This document shows positions 23,882 to 32,010 of a stretch of 64,000 nt of DNA, one piece after another. This DNA is from an uncultured Alsobacter sp. (GTDB taxonomy: Bacteria; Pseudomonadota; Alphaproteobacteria; Rhizobiales; Beijerinckiaceae). The first letter of the stretch is position 1. Each line of letters begins with the position of its first letter. Under the pieces are notes generated by a model. That model was not told the origin of the DNA, did not search any database, and worked only from the letters and a program-made list of their open reading frames with translations. The position numbers and the translations under genes are program-made. Where the stretch lies: assembly GCF_945952055.1 (NCBI RefSeq), contig NZ_CAMFHB010000021.1:36607-100606 (forward strand), given 5' to 3'.

Positions 23882-24646
23882 ATGACCGACGACTTGCGCC
23901 TGGGGATCAACGTCGACCATGTGGCCACCGTGCGCAACGCGCGTGGCGGCTCGCGGCCCAACCCGATCCGGGCGGCGCTGCTGGCCGTCGAGGCGGGCGC
24001 CGACGGCATCACGGCCCACCTGCGGGAAGACCGCCGCCACATCCGCGATGGCGACATGCAGGGCCTCAAGGACGCCATCGGCGTGCCGCTGAACTTCGAG
24101 ATGGCGGCCACGACCGAGATGGTGACGATCGCCCTCGACGTGCTGCCGCATGCCGTGTGCCTCGTCCCGGAGAAGCGCGAGGAGCGCACGACCGAGGGTG
24201 GCCTGGACGTGGTGGGCGGCAGGGCCCACCTGGAGCCGGCCATCGCGCGGCTGCGCAGCGCCGGCATCCGCGTGTCGCTGTTCATCGAGGCCGACGCGGC
24301 GCCGGTCGAGATGGCCGCCAAGCTGGGCGCGCCCGTCGTCGAGCTGCACACCGGCACCTGGTGCGAGGCGGTGGAGGCGGGCGAGAGCGAGCGCGCGGAA
24401 CACGAGTTCCAGCGCCTGCGCCGGGCCGCCGAACTCGGCTCGGCGCTCGGCCTGGAGATCCATGCCGGCCATGGCCTCGACTACGCCACGGCCCAGCGGA
24501 TCGCGACGCTGCCGCAGATCAAGGAACTCAACATCGGCCACTTCCTCGTCGGCGAGGCGATCTTCGTCGGGCTGTCGGAGGCGGTGAAGCGCATGCGCGC
24601 CGCCATGGCGGCCGGGCGGCAGGGCACCGGACAGGCGCCGCGATGA
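23882..24646 (+). CDS. pdxJ: Pyridoxine 5'-phosphate synthase
   Basis: Condenses 1-deoxyxylulose 5-phosphate with 3-amino-2-oxopropyl phosphate, the last ring-forming step of vitamin B6 synthesis. It has 254 aa and a TIM barrel with [17 protein letters not shown] at the N-terminus, [16 protein letters not shown] and [10 protein letters not shown], all hallmark segments of PdxJ. The start ATG 23882 lies five bases after pyrE. Its stop overlaps the acpS start (ATGA), a coupling of pdxJ with acpS that is conserved in many proteobacteria. Confidence 0.95.
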   Translation: MTDDLRLGINVDHVATVRNARGGSRPNPIRAALLAVEAGADGITAHLREDRRHIRDGDMQGLKDAIGVPLNFEMAATTEMVTIALDVLPHAVCLVPEKREERTTEGGLDVVGGRAHLEPAIARLRSAGIRVSLFIEADAAPVEMAAKLGAPVVELHTGTWCEAVEAGESERAEHEFQRLRRAAELGSALGLEIHAGHGLDYATAQRIATLPQIKELNIGHFLVGEAIFVGLSEAVKRMRAAMAAGRQGTGQAPR

Positions 24647-25056
24647 TCCTCGGCCTCGGCTCCGACCTGTGCGACATCCGCCGGATCGAGAAGACGCTGG
24701 ACCGTTTTGGCCGGCGTTTCGTCGAGCGGGTGTTCACGCCGGTGGAGCAGAGGAAGTCGGAGCGGCGCAAGGAGCGGGCGGCCTCCTATGCCAAGCGCTT
24801 CGCCGCGAAGGAGGCCTGCGCCAAGGCGCTCGGCACCGGGTTCAGCCGCGGCGTCTTCATGCGCGACCTCGGCGTCGTGAATTTGCCGTCGGGGGCGCCC
24901 ACCATGGCGCTCACGGGCGGAGCGAGGGCTCGGCTGGACGCGCTGCTGCCCGCGGGACACGAGGCCGTGATCCACGTCACGATCACGGACGAGTATCCTC
25001 TCGCCCAGGCTTTCGTGGTGATCGAGGCGCGGCCCGGCACCGCCAACGCAGGATGA
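24643..25056 (+). CDS. acpS: Holo-[acyl-carrier-protein] synthase
   Basis: Transfers 4'-phosphopantetheine from CoA to acyl carrier protein. It has 137 aa, as usual for AcpS-type phosphopantetheinyl transferases. The magnesium-binding [13 protein letters not shown] is at the N-terminus, with [15 protein letters not shown] near residues 50-65. The ATG overlaps the pdxJ stop by four bases. The gap to lepB is 133 bases, the widest in this operon, and could hold an internal promoter for lepB-rnc-era-recO. Confidence 0.94.
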   Translation: MILGLGSDLCDIRRIEKTLDRFGRRFVERVFTPVEQRKSERRKERAASYAKRFAAKEACAKALGTGFSRGVFMRDLGVVNLPSGAPTMALTGGARARLDALLPAGHEAVIHVTITDEYPLAQAFVVIEARPGTANAG

Positions 25057-25189
25057 CCGGGCCTTTCGCGCCCGGAGCGATGAATTGCCAGCGGCAGGGG
25101 GCGGGTCTATACCCGCGGCCTGCACCGTGGCGCGAGCCGCCCCCGCGGGCGCAGAACGGGGCTCCCGGCGAGACCCGGAGGACGACGAG

Positions 25190-25972
25190 ATGACGGAGCC
25201 GAGCCGCGTGGCAAACGAAGCGAAGAGGACCGACGACGGGGGTCTCCTCGAGACCGTGAAGGTCGTGGTCCAGGCCCTGCTCATCGCCGTCGTGGTGCGC
25301 ACGTTCCTGTTCCAGCCCTTCAACATCCCGTCCGGATCGCTGATCCCGACGCTGCTGATCGGCGACTACCTCTTCGTGTCGAAATACTCCTACGGCTATT
25401 CGAAGTACTCGGTCCCCTTCAGCCCGCCGCTGTTTTCCGGCCGGGTCTGGGCCGCCGAGCCCAAGCGCGGCGACATCGCCGTCTTCAAGCTGCCGCGCGA
25501 CAACTCGACCGACTACATCAAGCGCGTGATCGGCCTGCCGAACGACAAGATCCAGATGATCGACGGCATCCTGCACATCAACGGGCAGGCGATCAAAAAG
25601 GAGCTCGTCGGCAAGAGCGACGTGTCCGCCGGCGCGGGGTACCGCGACCAGGCGACCTACTACCGCGAGACCCTGCCCAACGGCGTGAGCTACACGATCC
25701 AGGAGCTCGACCTCTACGGCAACAAGCTCGGCCGCAACACCCAGGTCTACACGGTGCCGCCCGGCCATTTCTTCATGATGGGCGACAACCGCGACAACTC
25801 GCTCGACTCGCGCGACATGACCTCCCAGGGCGTCGGCTACGTGCCGTTCGAGAACTTCATCGGACGCGCCGAGATCATCTTCTTCTCGATCACCGAGGAC
25901 GGCGCTGCCTGGAAGATCTGGGAATGGCCCTGGACGGTGCGCTGGAGCCGCCTGCTCAAGCCGGTCGGCTGA
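25190..25972 (+). CDS. lepB: Signal peptidase I
   Basis: Membrane-anchored endopeptidase that removes Sec signal peptides on the periplasmic side. It has 260 aa, with one N-terminal transmembrane helix (VVVQALLIAVVVRTFLF). The catalytic serine is in IPSGSLIPTLLIGDYLFV, the general-base lysine in DYIKRVIGLPNDKI, and the C-terminal box is MMGDNRDNSLDSR. ATG 25190 is preceded by CGGAGGACG and removes about 35 poorly conserved residues of the longer frame. rnc begins two bases after its stop, an arrangement shared with many bacteria. Confidence 0.94.
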   Translation: MTEPSRVANEAKRTDDGGLLETVKVVVQALLIAVVVRTFLFQPFNIPSGSLIPTLLIGDYLFVSKYSYGYSKYSVPFSPPLFSGRVWAAEPKRGDIAVFKLPRDNSTDYIKRVIGLPNDKIQMIDGILHINGQAIKKELVGKSDVSAGAGYRDQATYYRETLPNGVSYTIQELDLYGNKLGRNTQVYTVPPGHFFMMGDNRDNSLDSRDMTSQGVGYVPFENFIGRAEIIFFSITEDGAAWKIWEWPWTVRWSRLLKPVG

Positions 25973-25973
25973 C

Positions 25974-26681
25974 GTGGCGAAGAAGTCGGGGCTCGGCAAG
26001 CTCGAGGCGGCCGTCGGTCACGTCTTCGCCGATCGGACCCTCCTGGAACGCGCCCTGACGCACATCTCGGCCCTGCCGGGAACGCCCGCCGACGGCCCGC
26101 ACTACCAGCGCTTCGAATTCCTGGGCGATCGCGTCCTCGGGCTCGTCATCGCCGACATGCTGTTCCGGGCCTATCCGGCCGCCACCGAGGGCGAGCTGTC
26201 GCGCCGCCTCGCCCATCTGGTGCGCCGGGAGACCTGCGCCGAGGTGGCCATGGCCTGGGACGTGCCGCCGCACGTGATCCTGGGGCTGGGTGAACGCCAG
26301 TCGGGACTGCGCCGCAAGGAGGCCCTGCTGGCCGACGTGTGCGAGGCCATCCTCGCCGCCGTCTACCTCGACGCCGGGTTCGACGCCGCGAGGTCCGTCA
26401 TCGAGGCCGCCTTCGGTCCGAAGATGGCGGAGCCGGGCCGATCCGTGCGCGACGCGAAGTCCGCGCTGCAGGAATGGGCCATGGGCCTGGGCTTGCCGGT
26501 CCCCGTCTACCGCGAGGTGGAGCGCAGCGGGCCGGATCATGCCCCCATTTTCAGAATCGAGGCTTGCGTGAACGGCTTCGAGCCGGCGTGGGCCGAGGGC
26601 CGCTCGAAGCGGCTTGCCGAGCAGGCTGCCGCCGTGGCTTTCCTGGAGCGCGAGAAGGTGATGCAGGGAGACCCGGAATGA
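25974..26681 (+). CDS. rnc: Ribonuclease III
   Basis: Double-strand-specific endoribonuclease that processes rRNA precursors and regulatory RNAs. It has 235 aa. The catalytic domain holds the signature RFEFLGDRVLGLVIAD (usually ERLEFLGD) and the second acidic motif DVCEAILAAVYLDAGF. The C-terminal dsRNA-binding domain spans about residues 160-230. The start is GTG at 25974, right after the lepB stop. Its own stop overlaps the era ATG (ATGA), giving the classic lepB-rnc-era-recO gene order. Confidence 0.94.
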   Translation: MAKKSGLGKLEAAVGHVFADRTLLERALTHISALPGTPADGPHYQRFEFLGDRVLGLVIADMLFRAYPAATEGELSRRLAHLVRRETCAEVAMAWDVPPHVILGLGERQSGLRRKEALLADVCEAILAAVYLDAGFDAARSVIEAAFGPKMAEPGRSVRDAKSALQEWAMGLGLPVPVYREVERSGPDHAPIFRIEACVNGFEPAWAEGRSKRLAEQAAAVAFLEREKVMQGDPE

Positions 26682-27610
26682 GCGTCGAGACCGAGGCTGC
26701 CGGCACGCCGGGCACCGCCCAGCGCTGCGGCTACGTGGCGCTCATCGGCGCCCCCAACGCGGGCAAGTCCACCCTGCTGAACGCGCTCGTCGGCGCCAAG
26801 GTGTCGATCGTCTCGCGCAAGGTGCAGACCACCCGCAGCCTCGTGCGCGGCATCGCGCTCGCCGGCGACGCGCAGATCATCTTCCTCGACACGCCCGGCA
26901 TCTTCGCCCCGCGCCGCCGGCTCGACCGCGCCATGGTGACCTCCGCCTGGGGCGGGGCAGGGGACGCCGACGTGGTGGCCCTGCTGGTCGACGCCCGCAA
27001 GGGCATCGACGAGGAGGTCGAGGCCATCCTGGCCAAGATGGCGGAGCTGAAGCGGCGCAAGGTGCTGATCCTCAACAAGATCGACACGATCGAGCGCTCC
27101 CGGCTGCTCGACCTCGCGGCCGCGCTGAACGAGAAGCACGCCTTCGTCGAGACCTTCATGGTCTCCGCCCTGACGGGCGATGGCATCGGCAAGGTGCGAG
27201 ACAAGCTCGCCGCCATGATGCCCGAAGGCCCCTGGCTGTTCCCCGAGGACGAGGTCTCCGACGCGCCGCTGCGCTCGCTCGCCGCCGAAATCACGCGCGA
27301 GAAGCTGTTCGAGCGCCTGCACGACGAGCTGCCCTACCAGTCCACGGTCGAGACCGACCAGTGGAAGACGATGAAGGACGGGTCGGCCCGGGTGGAGCAG
27401 ACCATTTTCGTGACGCGCGAGACCCAGCGCCGCATCGTGCTGGGCAAGGGCGGGCAGACCATCAAGGCCATCGGCGAGGCGGCCCGGCGTGAGATCGCCG
27501 AGGCGGCCGACTGCAAGGTGCACCTCTTCCTCTTCGTCAAGGTGCGCGAGAACTGGATCGACGATCCGGCCCGCTATCGCGAGATGGGCCTCGAGTTTCC
27601 CAAGGACTGA
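26678..27610 (+). CDS. era: GTPase Era
   Basis: Ribosome-associated GTPase needed for 30S subunit maturation and 16S rRNA 3'-end handling. It has 310 aa. G motifs are in order: GAPNAGKST (P-loop, near residue 24), DTPG, and NKID. The C-terminal KH domain carries the RNA-binding IVLGKGGQTIKAIGEAARRE. The ATG overlaps the rnc stop. An early frame running through rnc is a shadow and is not used. recO follows after six bases. Confidence 0.95.
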   Translation: MSVETEAAGTPGTAQRCGYVALIGAPNAGKSTLLNALVGAKVSIVSRKVQTTRSLVRGIALAGDAQIIFLDTPGIFAPRRRLDRAMVTSAWGGAGDADVVALLVDARKGIDEEVEAILAKMAELKRRKVLILNKIDTIERSRLLDLAAALNEKHAFVETFMVSALTGDGIGKVRDKLAAMMPEGPWLFPEDEVSDAPLRSLAAEITREKLFERLHDELPYQSTVETDQWKTMKDGSARVEQTIFVTRETQRRIVLGKGGQTIKAIGEAARREIAEAADCKVHLFLFVKVRENWIDDPARYREMGLEFPKD

Positions 27611-27616
27611 CCCGCG

Positions 27617-28354
27617 ATGGAGTGGCGCGACGAGGGCATCGTCGTCGGCGTCCGCCGCCACGGCGAGTCCAGCGTGCTGCTCGAACTGATGACCCGCTAC
27701 CATGGCCGTCACCTCGGGCTGGTGCGGGGCGGCCGCTCGGCCCGCATGCAGCCCGTGCTCCAGCCCGGCAACGGCGTGGAGGCCACCTGGAGGGCCAGGC
27801 TGGAGGACCAGCTCGGCACCTACACGGTGGAAGGCACCACGCTGCGCGCCGGCGAGCTGATGGGCTCCGCCGCGGCGCTCTACGGTCTCGGCCATATCGG
27901 CCAGCTCCTGCGCCTTCTGCCGGAGCGCGATCCCCATCCCGCCCTCTACGAGGCCCTGCCGATCGTCCTGGGGGCGCTCGGCGAGCCGCGCGCGGCGGGC
28001 GCGCTCATGGTGCGCTTCGAGATCGCCTTGCTGGCGGAACTGGGCGTCGGCCTCGATCTCTCCGCCTGCGCCGTGACCGGCGGGCACGAGGACCTGGCCT
28101 TTGTGTCGCCGAAATCCGGCCGCGCCGTCTCGCGCGACGCGGCCGGGCCTTGGCTCGATCGGCTGCTGGTGCTGCCGCCCTTCCTGCATGAAGGCCAGGG
28201 CCGTGCCTGGCCGAGCCGCGACGACATCGCCGCCGGCTTCGCCTTGACCGGCCACTTCCTGGCGCGGAATGTCTATGAAGCACGGGGCCTCGCGCCCCCG
28301 GACACCCGCGCGGCCTTCGTGGCGGCGGTGTTGGCGCGGGAGGGGGACGGGTGA
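27617..28354 (+). CDS. recO: DNA repair protein RecO
   Basis: Recombination mediator that, with RecR, loads RecA on SSB-coated single-stranded DNA and anneals strands. It has 245 aa. The N-terminal OB-fold starts with EWRDEGIVVGVRRHGESSVL, the form found in alphaproteobacterial RecO, followed by RYHGRHLGLVRGGRSAR. The helical C-terminal domain begins near residue 80. It is the last gene of the pyrE operon; downstream lie repeats of families A and B. Confidence 0.93.
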   Translation: MEWRDEGIVVGVRRHGESSVLLELMTRYHGRHLGLVRGGRSARMQPVLQPGNGVEATWRARLEDQLGTYTVEGTTLRAGELMGSAAALYGLGHIGQLLRLLPERDPHPALYEALPIVLGALGEPRAAGALMVRFEIALLAELGVGLDLSACAVTGGHEDLAFVSPKSGRAVSRDAAGPWLDRLLVLPPFLHEGQGRAWPSRDDIAAGFALTGHFLARNVYEARGLAPPDTRAAFVAAVLAREGDG

Positions 28355-28370
28355 CACGGTGGAGGGATCC

Positions 28371-28410
28371 TGCGTCCTTCGACACGCCGCCTCCGGCGGC
28401 TGCTCAGAGG
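28371..28410 (+). repeat. Family B repeat, forward copy
   Basis: TGCGTCCTTCGACACGCCGC then CTCCGGCGGCTGCTCAGAGG. The middle forms a GCCGCCTCCGGCGGC hairpin. It starts 17 bases after the recO stop. Confidence 0.75.
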
Positions 28411-28452
28411 GTGTGAATCTTTGTCTCTGTCCGGCTTGCACCTCCCTCTCCG

Positions 28453-28541
28453 CGTCCTGGCCGGGCTTGGCCCGGCCATCCACGACTTCAGGATGGCCCC
28501 GGCAAAGTCGTGGATGCCCGGGCCAAGCCCGGGCAGGACGG
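28453..28541. repeat. Family A palindromic repeat, inverted pair
   Basis: Left arm 28453-28489 (CGTCCTGGCCGGGCTTGGCC then CGGCCATCCACGACTTC), right arm 28504-28541 (AAAGTCGTGGATGCCCGGGC then CAAGCCCGGGCAGGACGG). It lies inside an outer inverted pair of family B repeats. Confidence 0.88.
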
Positions 28542-28647
28542 CTGAGAGGGTGTTGTGAACGCAAAAAGTGAGCCACGGGTCGACCCGCGGGATTGATTCA
28601 CAAGCTTTCAGGACGAGGACCTTTGACGTTGAAAACCCACGATCTTG

Positions 28648-28690
28648 CTCATCCTGAGCAGCCCGCGGAGCGGGCGTGTCGAAGGACGCA
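28648..28690 (-). repeat. Family B repeat, inverse copy
   Basis: CTCATCCTGAGCAGCCCGCG then GAGCGGGCGTGTCGAAGGAC and GCA, the reverse complement of the copy at 28371-28410 with a different hairpin core. It ends about 40 bases before the next gene. Confidence 0.75.
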
Positions 28691-28729
28691 CCCTCTGGAC
28701 GCAGCACGGATGCGCAAGGAATCGACGCG

Positions 28730-29302
28730 ATGAAAACCGGCTGGCTCGCGCCCATTCTCGGCCTCATGGCGGCGCCCGCCCTGGCCCAGACGCCGCCTGT
28801 CCAGTCGCCGCCGACACAGCAGAAACCCGCGACGCCGCCGCTGGTCCAGGTGATCATCCGCGCGCAGGGCACGGCCGACCGCTTCGCCACCACGACCAGC
28901 TTCGTGTGCGAGGAGGGGCGCTTCTGCACCGCTGTGTTCGACGTCCAGCGCCGGCAGGCCGCGCCGCCGTCCCAGCCGCCGGCCCCCGGGACGCCGCCGC
29001 GCGCCGAGGGACGCCCTGCGCCGACCCCGCCCGCCCGGGTCGAGATCGGCGTGTGGTCACGGCCGGACGGCGAGGTGACCTTCGTCGCGCTGACCGCCGG
29101 CCAGAAGCTCATGCTCAACTGCAAGGCGTCCCAGACCGTCACGACGAAGGGCCGCGGGACGCCCCCGCGCATCCGCTATTCGGTCCACGAGCCCGATCCC
29201 GGCTGCGGCTCCGGGCTGGAGCGCGCGCCGGCCGAGAAGGCGGTCGCCGCCGTGGAGGTCCTGGTGCGTCCTGCGACGCTGCAGCCGGGGCAGGGGATCT
29301 GA
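28730..29302 (+). CDS. Small secreted protein of unknown function
   Basis: A 190 aa protein with a Sec signal peptide (MKTGW, hydrophobic core, cleavage after ALAQ at about residue 20). The mature part has a Pro/Gln-rich linker, a segment with two cysteines (SFVCEEGRFC), a second proline-rich stretch around residues 80-105 and two further cysteines (LNCKAS and DPGCGSG), so two periplasmic disulfides are possible. ATG 28730 has AAGGA nine bases upstream; the frame continues upstream into repeat DNA. I do not recognise the family. It stands alone between recO and a convergent hydrolase gene. Confidence 0.65.
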   Translation: MKTGWLAPILGLMAAPALAQTPPVQSPPTQQKPATPPLVQVIIRAQGTADRFATTTSFVCEEGRFCTAVFDVQRRQAAPPSQPPAPGTPPRAEGRPAPTPPARVEIGVWSRPDGEVTFVALTAGQKLMLNCKASQTVTTKGRGTPPRIRYSVHEPDPGCGSGLERAPAEKAVAAVEVLVRPATLQPGQGI

Positions 29303-29321
29303 TCCGGGCGCTTTCGCAGCG

Positions 29322-30611
29322 TCAGTCCCGCTCCAGCGCGAGCGCGCAGGTGAGGTAGTAGTTCCGTGCCGTCGCATTGACCTGCCGCTCGGCAAGCTCC
29401 CGCAGCGCTTCCGCCTTCAGCCGTCTTGCCGTCGGGTGATGCTCGTCGAGGACGAGGACGTGGTCCACGAGTTCGGCCGCCCATTGCACGTCACCCCTGT
29501 TGACGGCGCTCCTGGCATGACCCAGCAGGGCATCGACCCCGCCGACCATCTCCAGCATGCGCGCCGCCCTGTCCGGCGGCGGTAGCGGGGAGATGCCGGT
29601 GGGATTGCCGTCGAACCAGCCGACCACGTCGGCATAGATGCCCCGGACGGTCCACGACACGGCGCCGTAGTACTCTTGGAGATAGGGGCTGGCGGCGAGC
29701 GCCGGTGGCAGCCTGACCTCCTGGACCAGTTCGTCCGGCGTGCGGCCACGGCGAATGCCGTCGAGCGTCTGCTCTAGGACGGAGCGCAGCCCGTCCCGGT
29801 ACGCGCTCAGCGCCTCGCGGACGGCGGCACGGCCCGAGATGGGCCGCATGTGGCCCTGAACCAGATGCTCGGCATCGAGCCCGATCATCGTGTCGAGGCT
29901 GGCGATCCAGGGCTCGACCGGCCGGAGCTTCAGGCCCCGCAGGGGCGCGAGGTTCGGCCAGGACTTGTAGAAGTCGTCGCCCGGCAGCAGGACGCCCTTG
30001 TCCGCGATCCAGACGGCGACGTTTTCGGGCGACTCGCCGGGCGTATGGATCAGCTGCAGGCGCAGGCCGGCGATGTCGATCACCGTCTGCGGACCGTCGA
30101 ACACGTGCGTCGGCAGCAGGAAGCCTTCGCGGGTGTGCGGCGTCCTGCGGCCGTATTCGAGCTGCGTGCCGGCATTGATGAAGAGCGCGTCGGGCAGCGC
30201 GGTCCCGAAGGCGTCGCCCCCGAAGCGCGGCCCGCGCCCGGCTTCCGGGCGTGCGTCGACCAGCGTGCGGTGGCAATGGATCGCCGGCGCGTCCTCGCCG
30301 GCGAAAACCCGCGCGCCGCCCGTATGGTCGGGATGGTTGTGCGTGTAGACGATGGCCCGCACCGGCCGGACGAAGCGCTCGCCGAAGGCCTCGAGGATCG
30401 CCTGCGCGTCGACCGGGTTGGCGCCCGTGTCGACGACGACGCTGCCGCCGTCGCCCTGCAGCAGGGTGACGTTGCTGGCTGAAAACCCGACGGCCGCGAA
30501 GACGCCGGGAGCCACGTCGATGACCTGAGGCACGAATTCGGCGTTGAGAGCTCGAAGGCGCTCGGCGGGGGTCGGGACGCCCGTGCCGTCGATGGGATGG
30601 GGTTCACTCAT
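29322..30611 (-). CDS. MBL-fold hydrolase, alkyl sulfatase-like
   Basis: Metallo-beta-lactamase-fold enzyme of about 429 aa. The metal site is clear: THNHPDHTGG near residue 105, then LIHTPGESPENVAVW and LLPGDDFYKSW, the last two being characteristic of SdsA1/BDS1-type alkyl sulfatases. The helical dimerisation region is present (SPYLQEYYGAVSWTVRGIY, then ARSAVNRGDVQWAAELVDHV). The C-terminal SCP2-like domain of full-length alkyl sulfatases (about 650 aa) is missing. ATG 30611 (MSEPHP) is chosen; an upstream extension of 17 codons is possible. No signal peptide is seen, so it probably acts in the cytoplasm. The substrate may be a sulfate ester or another hydrolysable group. Confidence 0.8.
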   Translation of the reverse strand: MSEPHPIDGTGVPTPAERLRALNAEFVPQVIDVAPGVFAAVGFSASNVTLLQGDGGSVVVDTGANPVDAQAILEAFGERFVRPVRAIVYTHNHPDHTGGARVFAGEDAPAIHCHRTLVDARPEAGRGPRFGGDAFGTALPDALFINAGTQLEYGRRTPHTREGFLLPTHVFDGPQTVIDIAGLRLQLIHTPGESPENVAVWIADKGVLLPGDDFYKSWPNLAPLRGLKLRPVEPWIASLDTMIGLDAEHLVQGHMRPISGRAAVREALSAYRDGLRSVLEQTLDGIRRGRTPDELVQEVRLPPALAASPYLQEYYGAVSWTVRGIYADVVGWFDGNPTGISPLPPPDRAARMLEMVGGVDALLGHARSAVNRGDVQWAAELVDHVLVLDEHHPTARRLKAEALRELAERQVNATARNYYLTCALALERD

Positions 30612-30721
30612 GGGATCGTCCGCCAGTTTGGGCGCGCGCGTTGGGCGCCGAGTGTCGCGCATTTCGAAACCGGCCGAAACAGCGACGGCAGGTTGGGCGG
30701 CAACGCCGCAGGGTGAGCCGC

Positions 30722-30819
30722 GCGGCGAATGGGTCTCCTTATCGCCGCAAATTATGCGGCGAAAAGACTTGCTTCATGCGGCGAAAACCATGATTATTCG
30801 CCGCACGAGGCGCGGCGAA
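30722..30819. promoter_or_regulatory. Array of GCGGCGAA octamers upstream of fic, probable operator
   Basis: GCGGCGAA occurs at 30722, 30756, 30778 and 30812. The inverse TCGCCGC occurs at 30742 and 30798. The first three sites and the last three have identical spacing, shifted by exactly 56 bases, while the DNA between them differs. One pair forms a tight palindrome, TCGCCGCA-AATTA-TGCGGCGA (30742-30762). The array ends one base before the fic ATG. This looks like a cooperative binding platform for a repressor, plausibly the winged-helix tail of the Fic protein itself. Confidence 0.65.
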
Positions 30820-30820
30820 C

Positions 30821-31924
30821 ATGAGCTACATTCACCAGAGTTCCGCGTGGCCGGCTTTGTCGTGGGACGAAGGAGCCATCGCTCCGCTTCTCGCCGACGT
30901 CCGTCACCGGCAAGGGCGCCTTTTCGGCCGCATGGAGGGCCTCGGCTTGGCCGCCCGGAGCGAAGCCATGCTGAAGATCCTCACCGAGGATGTCCTCAAG
31001 ACGAGCGAGATCGAGGGCGAGATCCTGGATCGTGATCAGGTTCGCTCGTCGCTGGCAAGGCGTCTGGGGCTGGAGATCGGCGCGCTGGTCGCCGCCGATC
31101 GCCATGTCGACGGTGTCGTCGAGATGATGCTCGATGCCACGCAGAACAGCGCGAAGTCCTTGACCGAGGACCGCTTGTTCGGTTGGCACGCCGCTTTGTT
31201 TCCGACGGGATGGAGCGGAATGCACCGGGTAGCGGTGGGACGCTGGCGCGACGACGGGAGCGGGCCGATGCAGGTGGTGTCGGGCACCGTCGGGCGAGAG
31301 CGTGTGCACTACGAGGCCCCGGCGGCCCGACGCGTTCCGGTGGAGATGGCCGCCTTCCTGACCTGGTTCAATGGCCCAAGCGACATTGACCCCGTGCTGA
31401 AGTCCGGCCTGGCCCACTTGTGGTTCGTCACCATCCATCCGTTCGAGGACGGCAATGGCAGGATCGCTCGCGCGATCGCGGACATGCAACTCGCGAGATC
31501 GGAGGGTAGCACCAAACGCTTCTACAGCATGTCGGCGCAGATCCGGACCGAGCGAAGGGCCTACTACGAGATCCTGGAGGCGACCCAGAGAGGGCAGGGC
31601 GATGTCACCGCATGGCTGACCTGGTTCTTGAGCTGCCTCGGTCGGGCCATCGATGGTGCCGATCACCTTTTCACGGCTGTTCTCAGGAAAGCCCGGTTCT
31701 GGCAGCAACACGCCGCGGCTCCCTTGAACCTGCGTCAACGCGACATGCTCAACCGCCTGCTGGACGGCTTCGAAGGCCATCTTACCACGTCAAAATGGGC
31801 CAAGATCCAGAGATGCTCTTCGGACACCGGCCTGCGCGACGTATCCGATCTTGTGGAACGCGGTCTCTTGGCGAAGGCGGCTTCCGGGGGCCGAAGCACG
31901 CACTACGTCCTGGCCGAGTTCTGA
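30821..31924 (+). CDS. Fic-family protein with C-terminal winged helix
   Basis: Probable AMP-transferase (or other nucleotide transferase) acting on hydroxyl side chains of a target protein. It has 367 aa. The Fic motif HPFEDGNGR is intact at 206-214. The inhibitory motif TSEIEG at 61-66, with E65, lies N-terminal to it, making this a class II Fic protein that is self-inhibited without a partner antitoxin. The N-terminal domain is of the DUF4172 type. Residues about 310-367 look like a winged helix (LNLRQRDMLNRLL to HYVLAEF). The gene stands alone, with an ordered octamer array directly upstream, which suggests autoregulation. Lower G+C and less biased codons than its neighbours hint at acquisition. 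Confidence 0.88.
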   Translation: MSYIHQSSAWPALSWDEGAIAPLLADVRHRQGRLFGRMEGLGLAARSEAMLKILTEDVLKTSEIEGEILDRDQVRSSLARRLGLEIGALVAADRHVDGVVEMMLDATQNSAKSLTEDRLFGWHAALFPTGWSGMHRVAVGRWRDDGSGPMQVVSGTVGRERVHYEAPAARRVPVEMAAFLTWFNGPSDIDPVLKSGLAHLWFVTIHPFEDGNGRIARAIADMQLARSEGSTKRFYSMSAQIRTERRAYYEILEATQRGQGDVTAWLTWFLSCLGRAIDGADHLFTAVLRKARFWQQHAAAPLNLRQRDMLNRLLDGFEGHLTTSKWAKIQRCSSDTGLRDVSDLVERGLLAKAASGGRSTHYVLAEF

Positions 31925-32010
31925 CGGTCCCACCCTGTTGACAAACCGCGCGCGTGCTTGCCGCGACTCGCCATGTTCGCTAGACGTTCCGCTCCTTTAC
32001 GAGGTGCCGA

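Larger units (their letters stand above)
28355..28729. other. 375-base intergenic stretch with nested repeats
   Basis: Between recO and a secreted-protein gene. A family B copy (28371-28410) and its inverse (28648-28690) bracket an inverted pair of family A (28453-28541). The remaining about 100 bases (28542-28647) show no coding or RNA signature that I recognise. Confidence 0.7.

Noticed and set aside
31938..31943. TTGACA upstream of parC as a -35 box
   Set aside because: No acceptable -10 sequence is seen 16-18 bases downstream, and single hexamers are weak evidence in this G/C-rich DNA.
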